Assembly (NCBI GenBank): GCA_943358095.1
Contig: CALRGT010000002.1
Span: forward strand, 1 to 32,781
Source of the DNA: an uncultured Candidatus Saccharimonas sp.
GTDB lineage: Bacteria; Patescibacteriota; Saccharimonadia; Saccharimonadales; AQU-01
DNA length: 32,781 nt
Direction: 5' to 3'
The notes beneath the pieces were generated by a model. That model had not been told where the DNA came from, did no database searches, and saw nothing but the letters and a program-made list of their open reading frames with translations. The position numbers and the translations under genes are program-made. Of this stretch, positions 1 to 10,802 are shown in pieces (position 1 is the first letter of the stretch; each line of letters starts with the position of its first letter).

Positions 1-2
1 TA

Positions 3-2147
3 GAGATTCCGGCTCAAACTCTCAAATGCTATGGCGTGATTGATGTTTTTGATCTTGACGCAAATATTTACGGCCAAACTGGTATCACCGCTACCTTATA
101 CGACACCAATGTCGCTGCAAACTCAACTACTACAGTTTCAGCACCGGTTTCAAACAATAACTATCCTTTTGGGTTCCCTGGAATGTTTTATGGAACTGGA
201 GTTTACGGTAATGGCAACAATCAGCACCTTTATTTTCCTAACCCAGCAAACGCGGCCGACAAATATTTGTTCATGCCCGGGCATAAATACAAATTGTTGA
301 TAAGTGGCCTCACTAGAACTAACACGCTTCAGGTATACATGGGTTGGTCTCGCAACAAAGATGGTAGTGGCGGGCCGAATTGTAGCCCTGATCCAGTCTG
401 CAAAATTTTATCGGTATTTAGCATAACTAACACTGTAGACCCGACAGTTATACAGCCAGGTGATAAGATTGGTTTTACTGCTAGTGTCACGAATGCTGAA
501 GGTTATACACTTGGTGTTAATGGCAGTGCTTGGGGAAATGAATACCCTAATCCATTAACTGGTGCGCCTACGACCGATATCGTCAATAGTCTTTTACCGA
601 CCGTACCCACTACTAATTATTTTAGGGCTGGAGTGCCGATTGCAGATAATGATCCTGATCGTTCGACTCAAATAATCACAATAAACGATGCCAACCCAGT
701 CACTATGTCTAGTGGTCCAGGTTCGCCGCTTGGTGCTTTTGTTTTGAAGGCTCCTCTTACGTCACAAACTGGCGTTAGGTTTGATTGGGGACTTGTTATG
801 CCAGATGTTGGATGGCTAGATGTCACCTGTATAGGAACATTTAATGTGGCCGAACCACCAGCTATATTATCCTGTGCCGTCGGTGAAAGTACACCGTCGC
901 CGTCATTTGCTGAAGCTGGATCAATAACTGATATATCTATCGCTCTTCGCAATAGCGGAAAGGGTAGTTTGCAGGGTGCTGTCGTAAGTATGTCGATTTT
1001 CGGCCTACCTTTTAGTGTTGTCAGTTTGGGAGCTATTCCGGCAAATGGGTGGGGGGTTACTTCTTCTATATCGGCCAACTTGCCCCAAGGTTTGAGCTCT
1101 GTGCCTGTGACTTGGAAGGTGGTCGGTAATTTTGCGCCAAGCGGTAACATAACTTGCTTGGGTGCTATATCATTATTCTCCCGACCATACCTTAAGATTT
1201 TTGGAGGTGATGCTCGATCTGGTTCGGAATTTACTAGAACCAATGGTTCGTGTAGTTTGCCGGCAGTTGGTAGGGGTATTTCTGCATGGGGTGAATTAAA
1301 TAGTGATGGTTGGCGCGGCGCATCTGCAGAGTATGCCGTAATCGCCAGCGGAGTAATCAACGGTTTTGCTTCGGCAGGCTTAAGAGCAGCGACACCTACA
1401 GCTGAAAATAATGGGCTGACCTTTGCTAATAGTCCGACAGTCGGCAACTTTGGAGCTTCATCTTGTATGCCAAATTACTGGCAGATGCTCCACAGCGATA
1501 CTCCAGTGTCAGGACAGATTGAATGGCCAACAAACGCTCCGAACTGCAATTTAATCTGGCCAGCCGCTCAAAGGTTCGACATGTCATCTCCGGGCTGCTG
1601 GTGGTTTAATCCTGGTGTTTTGCCGGCTGGTACTAGACAGACAAATTTTGTAGATGGTGACATGGCAATAGGCGGCAACATAAGTTACGCCCAAAACTGG
1701 ACAACTGTTGACGATATACCGAATATTACTTATGTAGTTTGTGGCAATATTTATATCGACAAATCAGTAGATACGATATCTGGTTGGTATATTGCCATGC
1801 CACGAAATTACTGTTCTAGTAACGGTGAGGGTGATGATAAAGGTGGTAAAATCTACACCTGCACCAATACGTTCTTAGCCGTACCAAAAGATGCTGGATA
1901 TTATGATAAATGCAAGACGCCGCTCACTATTTATGGCAGCCTAACCGCACGAACCATTAAGTTCCAACGCACAACTGGTAGTCTTCGCGCAGGCAGTATT
2001 CGAGAGTCGATTAATTCGACTAATATTGCTGAAAAATTTATATCCGATCCTTCTTCATGGATTGTCTCGCCAGTACAGCGCCAAGTCAATATTAGTACTA
2101 GCTCAACCAAATTGGACGGTATAGGCGGTTTGCCGCCAGTTCTTTAG
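3..2147 (+). CDS. Large secreted/surface protein of CPR type, next to pilus genes; 5'-truncated at window edge
   Basis: The frame stays open upstream of the listed GTG at 36 to the window edge (…EIPAQTLKCYGVIDVFDLD…). Ser/Thr/Gly-rich, CARDB-like middle, and a 'YLKIFGGDARSGSEF…ISAWGELNSDGWRGASAEYAVIASGVINGFAS' segment. Ends just before pilM. Confidence 0.75.
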   Translation, partial: EIPAQTLKCYGVIDVFDLDANIYGQTGITATLYDTNVAANSTTTVSAPVSNNNYPFGFPGMFYGTGVYGNGNNQHLYFPNPANAADKYLFMPGHKYKLLISGLTRTNTLQVYMGWSRNKDGSGGPNCSPDPVCKILSVFSITNTVDPTVIQPGDKIGFTASVTNAEGYTLGVNGSAWGNEYPNPLTGAPTTDIVNSLLPTVPTTNYFRAGVPIADNDPDRSTQIITINDANPVTMSSGPGSPLGAFVLKAPLTSQTGVRFDWGLVMPDVGWLDVTCIGTFNVAEPPAILSCAVGESTPSPSFAEAGSITDISIALRNSGKGSLQGAVVSMSIFGLPFSVVSLGAIPANGWGVTSSISANLPQGLSSVPVTWKVVGNFAPSGNITCLGAISLFSRPYLKIFGGDARSGSEFTRTNGSCSLPAVGRGISAWGELNSDGWRGASAEYAVIASGVINGFASAGLRAATPTAENNGLTFANSPTVGNFGASSCMPNYWQMLHSDTPVSGQIEWPTNAPNCNLIWPAAQRFDMSSPGCWWFNPGVLPAGTRQTNFVDGDMAIGGNISYAQNWTTVDDIPNITYVVCGNIYIDKSVDTISGWYIAMPRNYCSSNGEGDDKGGKIYTCTNTFLAVPKDAGYYDKCKTPLTIYGSLTARTIKFQRTTGSLRAGSIRESINSTNIAEKFISDPSSWIVSPVQRQVNISTSSTKLDGIGGLPPVL

Positions 2148-2198
2148 CCTCCTTGATATTGCGTTTATCAGTAGTGCTTATGGTATAATCGATGTAAT

Positions 2199-3242
2199 AT
2201 GAGCATCTTGAGTGGGGTATCAGAATTCTTTGGTCTTGACATCGGTACGACCGCTATTCGTCTGGTTCAGCTAAAAGGCAATGGACCCGTCAAACATTTG
2301 GCTAAATATGGCTATATACCTCTTGATAGTCGGCTGGCGATGAGCGACTCCAAGCCTGATCAATTAAAAGTAATACAAGCTGTACATGAATTGTTGGGAC
2401 AGGCAAGGATCACTACTAAAAACGCGGTAGTCGGAATACCTTCTCAGCGTGTTTTTACGACTGTCGTTGACGTCGATCGATTATCGCCTAAAGAGCTTGC
2501 TAAATCCATCAAATATCAGGCCGATTCTTTGATTCCAACACCACTTGCGCAGTCCAAGCTGGATTGGGCATTACTGGGTGATTCTCCGAAAGATAAAGCA
2601 AAAGTTGAGATTTTGTTGTCGAGCGTTCCAAATGATTTTATTGAGCAAAGACTAGATCTGCTAGAGGCGAGTGGGTTAAACGTTATAGCATTTGAGCCAG
2701 ATAATCTTGCATTGGCGCGAGCATTAATACCAGCTGGCGCGACTGGTCCACAGATGGTTATCGATATCGGCAACAAAACAACCGATATCGTTATTAGTGT
2801 GCAAGGTGGGCCAAGATTGACTAGATCGATACCTACTGGGGCTGAAGCAATGGTGCGTACCGCAGCCCAAACTCTTAATATTGATGATAAACAGGCTCAG
2901 CAATTCGTCTTCAAATTTGGCCTAAATAAAGACAAGCTAGAGGGTCAGGTCTATAACGCAGTTATCGGTACTATTGATATTCTAGTAACAGAGATTGAAA
3001 AATCTATAAAGTTCTTTGTGACTCGATACGGAGAATCGGCTAAGATTGAAAGAATTATTGTTACTGGTGCTGCATCTGTTCTGCCAGAGTTTCCTCTATT
3101 TATTGCCAATAAGTTTGGTATCAGTGCCGAAATAGGCAACTCTTGGCGTAATGTAGCATTCCCAGCAGATAGGCAGAATGAACTTCTGGCGGTGTCTAAC
3201 CATTTTGGTGTAGCTGCTGGCCTAGCGGAGCGAATAGAATGA
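2199..3242 (+). CDS. pilM: Type IV pilus assembly protein PilM (actin-like ATPase)
   Basis: FFGLDIGTTAIRLVQLKG N-terminus, VIDIGNKTTDIVIS, followed by pilN/pilO-like genes. Confidence 0.9.
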   Translation: MSILSGVSEFFGLDIGTTAIRLVQLKGNGPVKHLAKYGYIPLDSRLAMSDSKPDQLKVIQAVHELLGQARITTKNAVVGIPSQRVFTTVVDVDRLSPKELAKSIKYQADSLIPTPLAQSKLDWALLGDSPKDKAKVEILLSSVPNDFIEQRLDLLEASGLNVIAFEPDNLALARALIPAGATGPQMVIDIGNKTTDIVISVQGGPRLTRSIPTGAEAMVRTAAQTLNIDDKQAQQFVFKFGLNKDKLEGQVYNAVIGTIDILVTEIEKSIKFFVTRYGESAKIERIIVTGAASVLPEFPLFIANKFGISAEIGNSWRNVAFPADRQNELLAVSNHFGVAAGLAERIE

Positions 3243-3922
3243 TACAGTTTAACTTATTGCCTGACGTAAAGCTGGCCTTCATAAAGGCTCGTCGATTTAA
3301 GAGGTTGGTAATAATCGTAACTTCTATGGTTAGCGCCTTATCGATGACGGCGGTTATATTTTTATTTGTTTTCGTCAATGTCGCTCAGAAGAAACACATT
3401 AGTGATATCAATAAAAACATTCAATCAAACGACAAGAAGTTATCTGCCGTGAATGATCTAGACAAGATTTTGACCATACAGAATCAACTAAATAGCTTAA
3501 CGGCTCTTCACGATCAGAAGCCAGAAACCGCCAAACTTTTTGGTTACATAAATCAAATTACTCCTGCACAGGTTTCTCTTTCAAATTTGCAGATTAATTT
3601 CACCACTAAGGTATTAAAAATTTCTGGAGACGCTGACACGCTTAGTACAGTCAATAAATTTGTCGATACTTTAAAATTCACAACTTTCCGCATAGCCAAC
3701 CAGACTATCGATAATCACGTTTTTTCATCTACTGTTTTATCGAATTTCGCCAAAGATGAAAAGAAAAGCACATACACTATCGAAACTGTATTTGATGCTC
3801 GTATATTTGACAGTAATATTAGTCTACTTTGGTCGGTACCTAATATTATTAGCACTCGTAGCGAAACCGAGAAGCCCGCGGCTTTGTTCCAGCAATCTGA
3901 GAGCATAAAGGCTAAACCATGA
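3239..3922 (+). CDS. pilN: PilN-like pilus assembly protein
   Basis: Starts MIQFNLLPDVKLAFIKARR; single TM then coiled coil; overlaps pilM stop by 4 nt. Confidence 0.75.
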   Translation: MIQFNLLPDVKLAFIKARRFKRLVIIVTSMVSALSMTAVIFLFVFVNVAQKKHISDINKNIQSNDKKLSAVNDLDKILTIQNQLNSLTALHDQKPETAKLFGYINQITPAQVSLSNLQINFTTKVLKISGDADTLSTVNKFVDTLKFTTFRIANQTIDNHVFSSTVLSNFAKDEKKSTYTIETVFDARIFDSNISLLWSVPNIISTRSETEKPAALFQQSESIKAKP

Positions 3923-4587
3923 AATTTTCTACAAAGAGACTATTGATAGTCAAAGCTAACACTCAGGTTACTGTTATGATAGCCGTCGCTACTGCTATAA
4001 CAATGTTTTCGCTGGTAGCTTCCCGAGCCTTGCTTAATCAGCAAGCATACCAGGGCAGAGTGATAGACCGAAAAACAAAATCCCTTAATCAACTCAAGAG
4101 TAATGTCGCTGCAGTTAGTAAGCTTCAAGCTGCCTACCTGGAATTCCAAAATAGTGCTAAGAACACTATTGGTGGTGATAGTGTTGGGACCAAAGACAGA
4201 GACGGCGATAACACAAAGATTATTCTTGACGCCTTGCCAAGTAAATACGATTTTCCAGCACTAACTTCGAGTATAGAAAAGATCTTCGCATTAGTGCCTA
4301 CCACAAAACTGGAGTCCATTACAGGGTCAGACGATGAATTGAATCAGCTGAAGACTCCAGCAAGTCCTAGTCTGTCATCAGTAGCTATTCCGTTCCAAAT
4401 ATCTTACAGCGGAAGCTATCTTGCGATCCAAAGTCTATTAGCTACGCTTCAGAGTTCAATTCGACCAATGCAAGTTAATTCAATTGAATTTTCGGGAAGA
4501 GACAGTGCTATGAAGGTTAAGATAACTGCTCAAACCTATTATCAGCCAGAGAAGGTACGTAGTCTAAAAACTGAGGTAATTAAATGA
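3919..4587 (+). CDS. pilO: PilO-like pilus assembly protein
   Basis: N-terminal TM, coiled coil, position after pilN, 4-nt overlap. Confidence 0.65.
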   Translation: MKFSTKRLLIVKANTQVTVMIAVATAITMFSLVASRALLNQQAYQGRVIDRKTKSLNQLKSNVAAVSKLQAAYLEFQNSAKNTIGGDSVGTKDRDGDNTKIILDALPSKYDFPALTSSIEKIFALVPTTKLESITGSDDELNQLKTPASPSLSSVAIPFQISYSGSYLAIQSLLATLQSSIRPMQVNSIEFSGRDSAMKVKITAQTYYQPEKVRSLKTEVIK

Positions 4588-4832
4588 AACAAAAAGACAT
4601 AATTATTATTGCAGTTATTGCAATTTTGGCAGGCGCTGGATCGCTAGTATTTTCTAATCTAGTAATATCATCGCCGAAGAATAGGCAAGATAAGGTGGAA
4701 ATTGTTGAGGCTATGAGTTCTATTTTTAAGCAACCCGACCCTAGATATTTTAATGCCGAATCAGTTAATCCTACTAAAATTATACGTATTGGCGACAGCA
4801 CTAACCCTAAGCCTTTTAACGGTACTAATTAA
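4584..4832 (+). CDS. Small membrane-anchored protein of pilus operon, unknown function
   Basis: 82 aa, N-terminal TM (DIIIIAVIAILAGAGSLVFS), 4-nt overlap with pilO-like gene. Confidence 0.65.
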   Translation: MKQKDIIIIAVIAILAGAGSLVFSNLVISSPKNRQDKVEIVEAMSSIFKQPDPRYFNAESVNPTKIIRIGDSTNPKPFNGTN

Positions 4833-4917
4833 CTTTAATTTGTATGCAATGTATAAACATTCAGACATTAGTAAGCAACAAACATCTAGCCAGTAACTCA
4901 TTTACGAGTAGGCAGAG

Positions 4918-6714
4918 ATGAGTGTTTTGTCGGCGGTTATTCAGAAACAAGTCGAAGATAAGCTAGTCAGCAACGGCATTATTACTGCCAGCCAATTAAC
5001 AGAGCTTAAGATGCGCGCACAACAAATCAAGACGCCAGTTTTTAGCGTCATGACTGTCGACGGAAAGGTTACTAATGAAGTATTAACCAGAACCATAGCA
5101 GAGGTTACGAATGTGCCTTATGTGAATCTGACAAAAGCCATAGTTAATCCTTCTATTTTGGCGCTTTTGCCAGAGGACATAGCAGAGCGTTACATGTCCG
5201 TGCCTTTAGGTGAGATGCAGAACAGACTAGTGGTTGCCATGCTAGATGCAGACAATGTGCAGGCTGTTGATTTTTTGTCGAATAAAATTGGTCGACCGCT
5301 GAAAGTCTATGCAGCGAGCGAAGAAGGTGTCCGTAATGTTTTGCAGCAGTATAAAAAGGATCTAAACAACGATGTCATGGGGGCATTAGATGGCCCAGTT
5401 AAGCAGGTAGAAAACGAAGAAGCAGTAGATAGCTCACAATTAAAAACTAAAAATATAAAAACTATCGTTCAGGATTCGCCAATTAGTAAGGCTTTGTCTG
5501 CGATTCTTGAGTTTGCCGCAAAAAATCGAGCCAGCGATATACACATCGAACCGCTCGAAAAGGAATTAAAAATTCGGGCTAGGATTGATGGAGTATTAAG
5601 AGAGATTATGAAATTGCCTAAGTCAACAGAGCCGCCGCTTGTATCCAGAATTAAGATTTTATCTAATTTAAAAATCGATGAACATCGAATACCTCAAGAT
5701 GGCCAGTTTAGCATCAAAACCGGCGGCAAAGATATCGATTTACGTATCGCCATTTCTCCTGTAGTTTGGGGAGAGCAGGTAGTCATCCGTTTGCTGGATA
5801 AGAGCGGTACAAATCTTCGTCTTGAAGAAATGGGTTATCATGGCAGAGCACTTAGAACTATTAGGGAAGGGCTAAAGCAAACTAGCGGTATGATTCTGAC
5901 TAGTGGTCCAACCGGATCGGGCAAGTCTACTTCGTTATATGCCTTAATCCAGGAAATAAAAAATGACGGTATAAATATAGTTACCCTAGAAGATCCTGTC
6001 GAATATAAGATGGAGGGCATAAATCAAATCCAAGTTAATAGTGAGGTTGGACTAACTTTTTCCTCAGGTTTACGCTCAATTCTGCGCCAAGATCCTAATG
6101 TAATAATGGTGGGTGAAATCCGTGACAAAGAGACTGCTACTTTGGCTGTTCAGGCCGCGCTAACAGGTCACCTTGTTTTCTCCACTCTTCACACCAACTC
6201 GGCTGCCGGCATTTTGCCTCGTTTGCTAGATATGGGCATAGAGCCGTTTTTGATAGCAAGTACAGTACGCACTATTATTGGTCAAAGACTAGTGCGTCGG
6301 ATTAGCGATAGCAAAAACCCTTACTTGTCAGATAAACTAGAATCAGAGGCTGTAAGAACAGCAATTGGCGACTTGTTGCCGGAAAATGAATCGGTCAAAG
6401 CTGAAGTAGCGGCCGATCTTGGCTACGAAAACTTGCCACTTAAGGGTGATAACGCTTATACTTTATATAAGGGCAAGGATAGTCCAGAGACGCCTGGTGG
6501 CTATAAGGGGCGAATGGGTCTGTACGAAGTTTTCGAAGTAACCGAAAGCATTCAGGATTTGATCTTAAAAAGATCAACCAGTACAGAAATTCAGAAAGCC
6601 GCAGAAGCTGAGCAGGGAATGGTGACTATGCGTCAAGACGGTGTCTTGAAGGCTCTAGCAGGCTATACGACGTTGGCAGAAGTCAATCGAGTAGCAGGAT
6701 CAGAGTTTAATTAA
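4918..6714 (+). CDS. pilB: Type IV pilus assembly ATPase PilB (GspE family)
   Basis: DIHIEPLEKELKIRARIDGVLREI, Walker A GPTGSGKST, EDPVEYKMEGINQIQVN, GEIRDKETATLAVQAALTGHLVFSTLHTN. Confidence 0.95.
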   Translation: MSVLSAVIQKQVEDKLVSNGIITASQLTELKMRAQQIKTPVFSVMTVDGKVTNEVLTRTIAEVTNVPYVNLTKAIVNPSILALLPEDIAERYMSVPLGEMQNRLVVAMLDADNVQAVDFLSNKIGRPLKVYAASEEGVRNVLQQYKKDLNNDVMGALDGPVKQVENEEAVDSSQLKTKNIKTIVQDSPISKALSAILEFAAKNRASDIHIEPLEKELKIRARIDGVLREIMKLPKSTEPPLVSRIKILSNLKIDEHRIPQDGQFSIKTGGKDIDLRIAISPVVWGEQVVIRLLDKSGTNLRLEEMGYHGRALRTIREGLKQTSGMILTSGPTGSGKSTSLYALIQEIKNDGINIVTLEDPVEYKMEGINQIQVNSEVGLTFSSGLRSILRQDPNVIMVGEIRDKETATLAVQAALTGHLVFSTLHTNSAAGILPRLLDMGIEPFLIASTVRTIIGQRLVRRISDSKNPYLSDKLESEAVRTAIGDLLPENESVKAEVAADLGYENLPLKGDNAYTLYKGKDSPETPGGYKGRMGLYEVFEVTESIQDLILKRSTSTEIQKAAEAEQGMVTMRQDGVLKALAGYTTLAEVNRVAGSEFN

Positions 6715-6862
6715 ATGAGAAATTATTTAGTAGTAAATAGAAGGGTGGGGAAATGTCAGAAATAAGCAGAGCGATACATAAAAGGCCTACAAGCTTATTA
6801 AGCGCGAAGTTAGTTCCGGCAGAGCACTCATTGCTGATTAAAGGGTTTAGGGGGTAACTATA

Positions 6863-7930
6863 ATGCAAGGACATGTAAAAATTGAAGAGTTGCTAGAAGA
6901 AGTTATCAAAAAGAAGGCTTCTGATCTACATTTACAGGTTGGAGTCGCTCCAATGTTACGCATCGATGGCTCTATCGTGCCCGTACCAAGTGTTGCTCCT
7001 CTTACTGAGGAAACGGTTGAGCTGCTGATTTTCTCCATTTTAGACGAAGACCAGAAACAGATTCTGCTTAAAGATAAAGAGTTTGATTTTAGTTTTGCAT
7101 TTGGTGATCTAGGTAGATTTCGTGTTAATGCTTTTCACGAGCGAGGCAACTTGGCTGCAGCACTTCGTTTGATTCCGAATCAGATCAAAACAATAGAAGA
7201 ACTGGGGCTGCCAGCAATTGTCAGTACTTTTGCAAATTATCCAAGAGGGTTGGTGCTAATTACTGGCCCAACTGGTTCTGGTAAGTCCACCACGCAAGCT
7301 GCGATTATTAATAAGATTAACGAAGAAAGACCGACACATATCTTAACTATCGAAGACCCGATTGAGTTCACACATAAGTCGAAGCGTTCTGTAATTGTTC
7401 AGCGAGAAGTTCACTATGACACTTACTCTTTCTCGGCAGCTCTTCGCTCAGCACTGCGCGAAGATCCAGATGTTGTGCTTATTGGAGAAATGAGAGACCT
7501 TGAGACTATTTCCTCAGCAATCACAATTGCTGAAACTGGCCATCTTGTGCTGACGACTCTGCACACAAACTCAGCTTCACAAAGTATTGACCGCATGGTC
7601 GATGTTTTCCCGCCGCATCAACAACCGCAAATTAGGTCACAGTTGTCTAACATATTAATGGCAATCTGTTCTCAACGACTAATCCCAACTATCGGTGGTG
7701 GACGTACAGTGGCGGCCGAAATATTAGTTGTCACACCGGCAGTTCGCAACATCATCCGAGAAGGTAAGAGCCATCAACTGGAAGCAGTTATTCAGACTGG
7801 GGCCGAGTTTGGCATGCAGTCAATGGACAAAACCTTGATTGGCCTAATACACAGTGGAGCCATTAGTTATGACGATGCTCGCACCTACGCAGTTGATATC
7901 GAGGAGCTCGACCGTTTGATGAGGGCTTAG
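6863..7930 (+). CDS. pilT: Pilus retraction ATPase PilT
   Basis: ASDLHLQVGVAPMLRIDG, GPTGSGKSTT, IEDPIEF, GEMRDLETISSAITIAETGHLVLTTLHT. Confidence 0.95.
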   Translation: MQGHVKIEELLEEVIKKKASDLHLQVGVAPMLRIDGSIVPVPSVAPLTEETVELLIFSILDEDQKQILLKDKEFDFSFAFGDLGRFRVNAFHERGNLAAALRLIPNQIKTIEELGLPAIVSTFANYPRGLVLITGPTGSGKSTTQAAIINKINEERPTHILTIEDPIEFTHKSKRSVIVQREVHYDTYSFSAALRSALREDPDVVLIGEMRDLETISSAITIAETGHLVLTTLHTNSASQSIDRMVDVFPPHQQPQIRSQLSNILMAICSQRLIPTIGGGRTVAAEILVVTPAVRNIIREGKSHQLEAVIQTGAEFGMQSMDKTLIGLIHSGAISYDDARTYAVDIEELDRLMRA

Positions 7931-8025
7931 CTTATAACAGAGGTAATTGACCGTATGATAAATATAGATTTAGTAATCATATCACTTCATGAGTCTGTTA
8001 ATAGCGACAGGGCGGCGGAGCTTGT

Positions 8026-9246
8026 ATGTTGACTTATAAGTACACTGCTCACGACCCAGCTACAGGCCAGAAGGTAAAGTCGGAAGTCCAAGCAGATGAT
8101 GAAATGACGGCTGCACGGCTAATATCCAAAGCTGGGTTTTTGCCGCTAGACATAAAAGCGAGTAGTTCTGGTAGCAGTATAGGAGCTGGAAGGTTTAAGA
8201 AGAAAGTTTCGACAAAAGACAGAGTCCTATTCTCTAGACAACTTTCAACACTGATCAACGCAGGATTGCCGTTAGTGCAGAGTCTTTATAGTGTTATTGA
8301 TCAGGCTAGCAGTAAGCCGCTCAAGGCTATAGGTGGCATGGTGATTGCCGACATTGAGGCGGGTATTACCTTGTCTGAGGCCTTAACTAAACACCCTAAA
8401 GTTTTTAATCAGGTATATGTTAGTTTAGTTCAAGCTGGCGAAACTTCGGGCACTCTCGACAAAGCATTAGAACGATTAGCTCTTCAGCAGGAAAAAGATG
8501 CCGAAATCGTACGAAAGGTCAGGGGTGCGCTTATTTATCCAGTAATTGTACTGGTGGTCATGATAGGCGTTTTGTCTTTTATGATAGTAAAAGTATTACC
8601 CCAAGTAGAAGTGCTTTATGACGGGATCAAGGGAGCAAAACTACCGATTTTAACCGTCGTTTTGTTAGCTATATCTCACGCTATTACCAAATATTGGTGG
8701 GCGGTAATTTTGTCTGTTGGTCTAATTGGCTTCTTTACTGGTCGTTGGGCAAGAGGTGTGGTTGGTAAGCGTGTCTTCGATGGTCTGAAAATGCATGCAT
8801 GGCCTTTTGGGCCGCTGTTTATGAAATTATATATGGCTCGTTTTGCTCGTACGGCCACAACACTTGTCTCTAGTGGCGTTCCGCTAATCAAGGTTCTAGA
8901 GATCACTTCTAATGCCATCAATAATGTTCATATTGCCAGCTCTCTTGCTAAGGCTATAGAAAAGGTCCGTGGCGGCAATCCGCTGTCAGAGGCTATAGCC
9001 AATGATAAGAACTTCTTGCCGCTAGTGTCGAGTATGCTCAAAATTGGCGAACAGTCTGGTGCGATAGAGAAAATGTTAGAAAAAACTGCTGAATATTATG
9101 AGAAAGAAGTTGACGACCAGGTCAAGACTATATCAACCATTATTGAGCCAGTGCTGATGGTTGTACTGGGGATTGTGGCTTTTATAGTTGTCGCTGCTGT
9201 GTTGCTTCCAATATATAATTTAGCCGGAAAATCAATTATTCGTTAA
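8026..9246 (+). CDS. pilC: Type IV pilus inner-membrane platform protein PilC (GspF family)
   Basis: LFSRQLSTLINAGLPLVQSL; duplicated GspF-type domain with TM helices. Confidence 0.93.
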   Translation: MLTYKYTAHDPATGQKVKSEVQADDEMTAARLISKAGFLPLDIKASSSGSSIGAGRFKKKVSTKDRVLFSRQLSTLINAGLPLVQSLYSVIDQASSKPLKAIGGMVIADIEAGITLSEALTKHPKVFNQVYVSLVQAGETSGTLDKALERLALQQEKDAEIVRKVRGALIYPVIVLVVMIGVLSFMIVKVLPQVEVLYDGIKGAKLPILTVVLLAISHAITKYWWAVILSVGLIGFFTGRWARGVVGKRVFDGLKMHAWPFGPLFMKLYMARFARTATTLVSSGVPLIKVLEITSNAINNVHIASSLAKAIEKVRGGNPLSEAIANDKNFLPLVSSMLKIGEQSGAIEKMLEKTAEYYEKEVDDQVKTISTIIEPVLMVVLGIVAFIVVAAVLLPIYNLAGKSIIR

Positions 9247-9406
9247 TAAGACGATATACAGGGGTGAGGGGTTCAGCATCAAAATCGCTTATTTAAAAAT
9301 AATAAATAATTAACACATGTGGATAAATTGCTATTGCTTTTTATAACTGATAACCGTATCATTAAAAACATAAGCATAACTAATAATTTCTAGGGGGGCG
9401 TATTAT

Positions 9407-9826
9407 ATGTTCAAAAACTTAAAAAAGCGATCAGAAGGGTTCACTATCATTGAAGTCATGATAGTACTAGCTATAGGTGGACTTATCATGTTGATAGTTT
9501 TCTTGGCAGTGCCATCGCTACAGAGAAGTCAGCGAAACACAAACCGTAATAACGACGCTACTCGTTGGGCAGCAGCAGTTACTGAATGTTTGGCTAACCA
9601 CAACAATGTTGTCGGCTTATGTGCGTCAACCGGTTCAACAGTTCAGGGAGCAGCACAATTAACAACAAATGGATTAGCATCACAGACATCAGTGTTGATA
9701 GCATTTAGTCAGACTTGTTCGGCTGACGGTACTACAACAGCAGTCACAACAGTACCTACTTCGTTTACAGTTTCATACTTGCTAGAAACAGCAACTGGTA
9801 CTCAAACTCGTTGTATTGGTAGCTAG
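9407..9826 (+). CDS. Type IV major prepilin
   Basis: Prepilin peptidase site and N-terminal helix EGFTIIEVMIVLAIGGLIMLIVFLAVPSLQRSQRN; SD-like AGGGGGG upstream. Confidence 0.88.
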   Translation: MFKNLKKRSEGFTIIEVMIVLAIGGLIMLIVFLAVPSLQRSQRNTNRNNDATRWAAAVTECLANHNNVVGLCASTGSTVQGAAQLTTNGLASQTSVLIAFSQTCSADGTTTAVTTVPTSFTVSYLLETATGTQTRCIGS

Positions 9827-9850
9827 TTAACTAAGCAATATTCAAAAATA

Positions 9851-9882
9851 AACAGTGCTGGCCTTACGGCTGGCACTGTTTT
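9851..9882 (+). terminator. Intrinsic terminator after major prepilin
   Basis: AACAGTGCTGGCC-TTAC-GGCTGGCACTGTT followed by TTTTC. Confidence 0.7.
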
Positions 9883-9903
9883 CATATACAATGAGAATCA
9901 GCA

Positions 9904-10752
9904 ATGGTAGCATTTATTTTAATAATTCTAGGTTTGTGTCTAGGAAGCTTCGTTAACGCTTTGCTGTGGCGTATACACAAGCAAGCATCTTTAAGGCCGG
10001 TTAAATCCAGAAAGCCAAAATTAGCTGTCAATGAACCAAATCTTTCGATAATGACCGGACGATCAATGTGCCCAAATTGTCAGCATCTTCTGGCCGTGAA
10101 GGACTTGATACCGGTAATTAGTTGGTTGCAGCTTAGAGGTAAATGTCGTTATTGTCATAAGAGATACGATGATACGCCAGTCACAGAGTTGGTTATGCCA
10201 TTACTTTTTGTTTTGTCTTACATTTACTGGCCTTTACCTTGGGATGATAAAGCGGTGTTTTTGTTTGTTTGTTGGCTGATATTTATCGTTGGCTTCGTTG
10301 CTTTGATTGTCTATGACATTCGTTGGCTTTTACTACCAAACAGAATTGTCTGGCCTTTAGCCGTATTGGCTGTTATTCAGGTGGTAGTAGTAGCTACTTT
10401 ATACGGAGGAGGGCTTAATTCGTTACTTTCTAATTTATACGGGTTATTAATTGGAGGCGGAATATTCTATTTACTATTTCAGATATCGCAGGGTGAATGG
10501 ATAGGGGGTGGCGATGTTAAACTTGGTGCCGTATTGGGAATAATTGTTGGAGGGCCTTGGCAAGCATTATTGTTGCTTTTTGTGGCATCCTGCTTAGGAA
10601 CACTGTTTTCTTTACCGATGTTGTTGACTGGTAGAGTGACTAAGAGCAGTAAGATACCTTTTGGTCCTTTCCTTATTGTTGCGGCAATATTAGTCACTTT
10701 ATTTGGCACTAGTCTGGTTACTTGGTATAAGCATTTCTTGTTGCTCGTCTAG
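9904..10752 (+). CDS. pilD: Prepilin peptidase
   Basis: CPNC…CRYC zinc motif, IWWLLLPNR-like VYDIRWLLLPNRIVWP, GGGDVKLGAVLG. Confidence 0.92.
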   Translation: MVAFILIILGLCLGSFVNALLWRIHKQASLRPVKSRKPKLAVNEPNLSIMTGRSMCPNCQHLLAVKDLIPVISWLQLRGKCRYCHKRYDDTPVTELVMPLLFVLSYIYWPLPWDDKAVFLFVCWLIFIVGFVALIVYDIRWLLLPNRIVWPLAVLAVIQVVVVATLYGGGLNSLLSNLYGLLIGGGIFYLLFQISQGEWIGGGDVKLGAVLGIIVGGPWQALLLLFVASCLGTLFSLPMLLTGRVTKSSKIPFGPFLIVAAILVTLFGTSLVTWYKHFLLLV

Positions 10753-10802
10753 CAGGTTTGTCTGCCATTAATCTGGCAGCATGCTTATGCTATAATTATG
10801 GC

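Noticed and set aside
668-1447. 259-aa antisense ORF inside the large secreted protein gene
   Set aside because: Antisense to a well-supported CDS; no RBS/promoter or family motif. The same applies to the other antisense ORFs of 60-111 aa within pil, thrS, miaA, tgt and xer genes.
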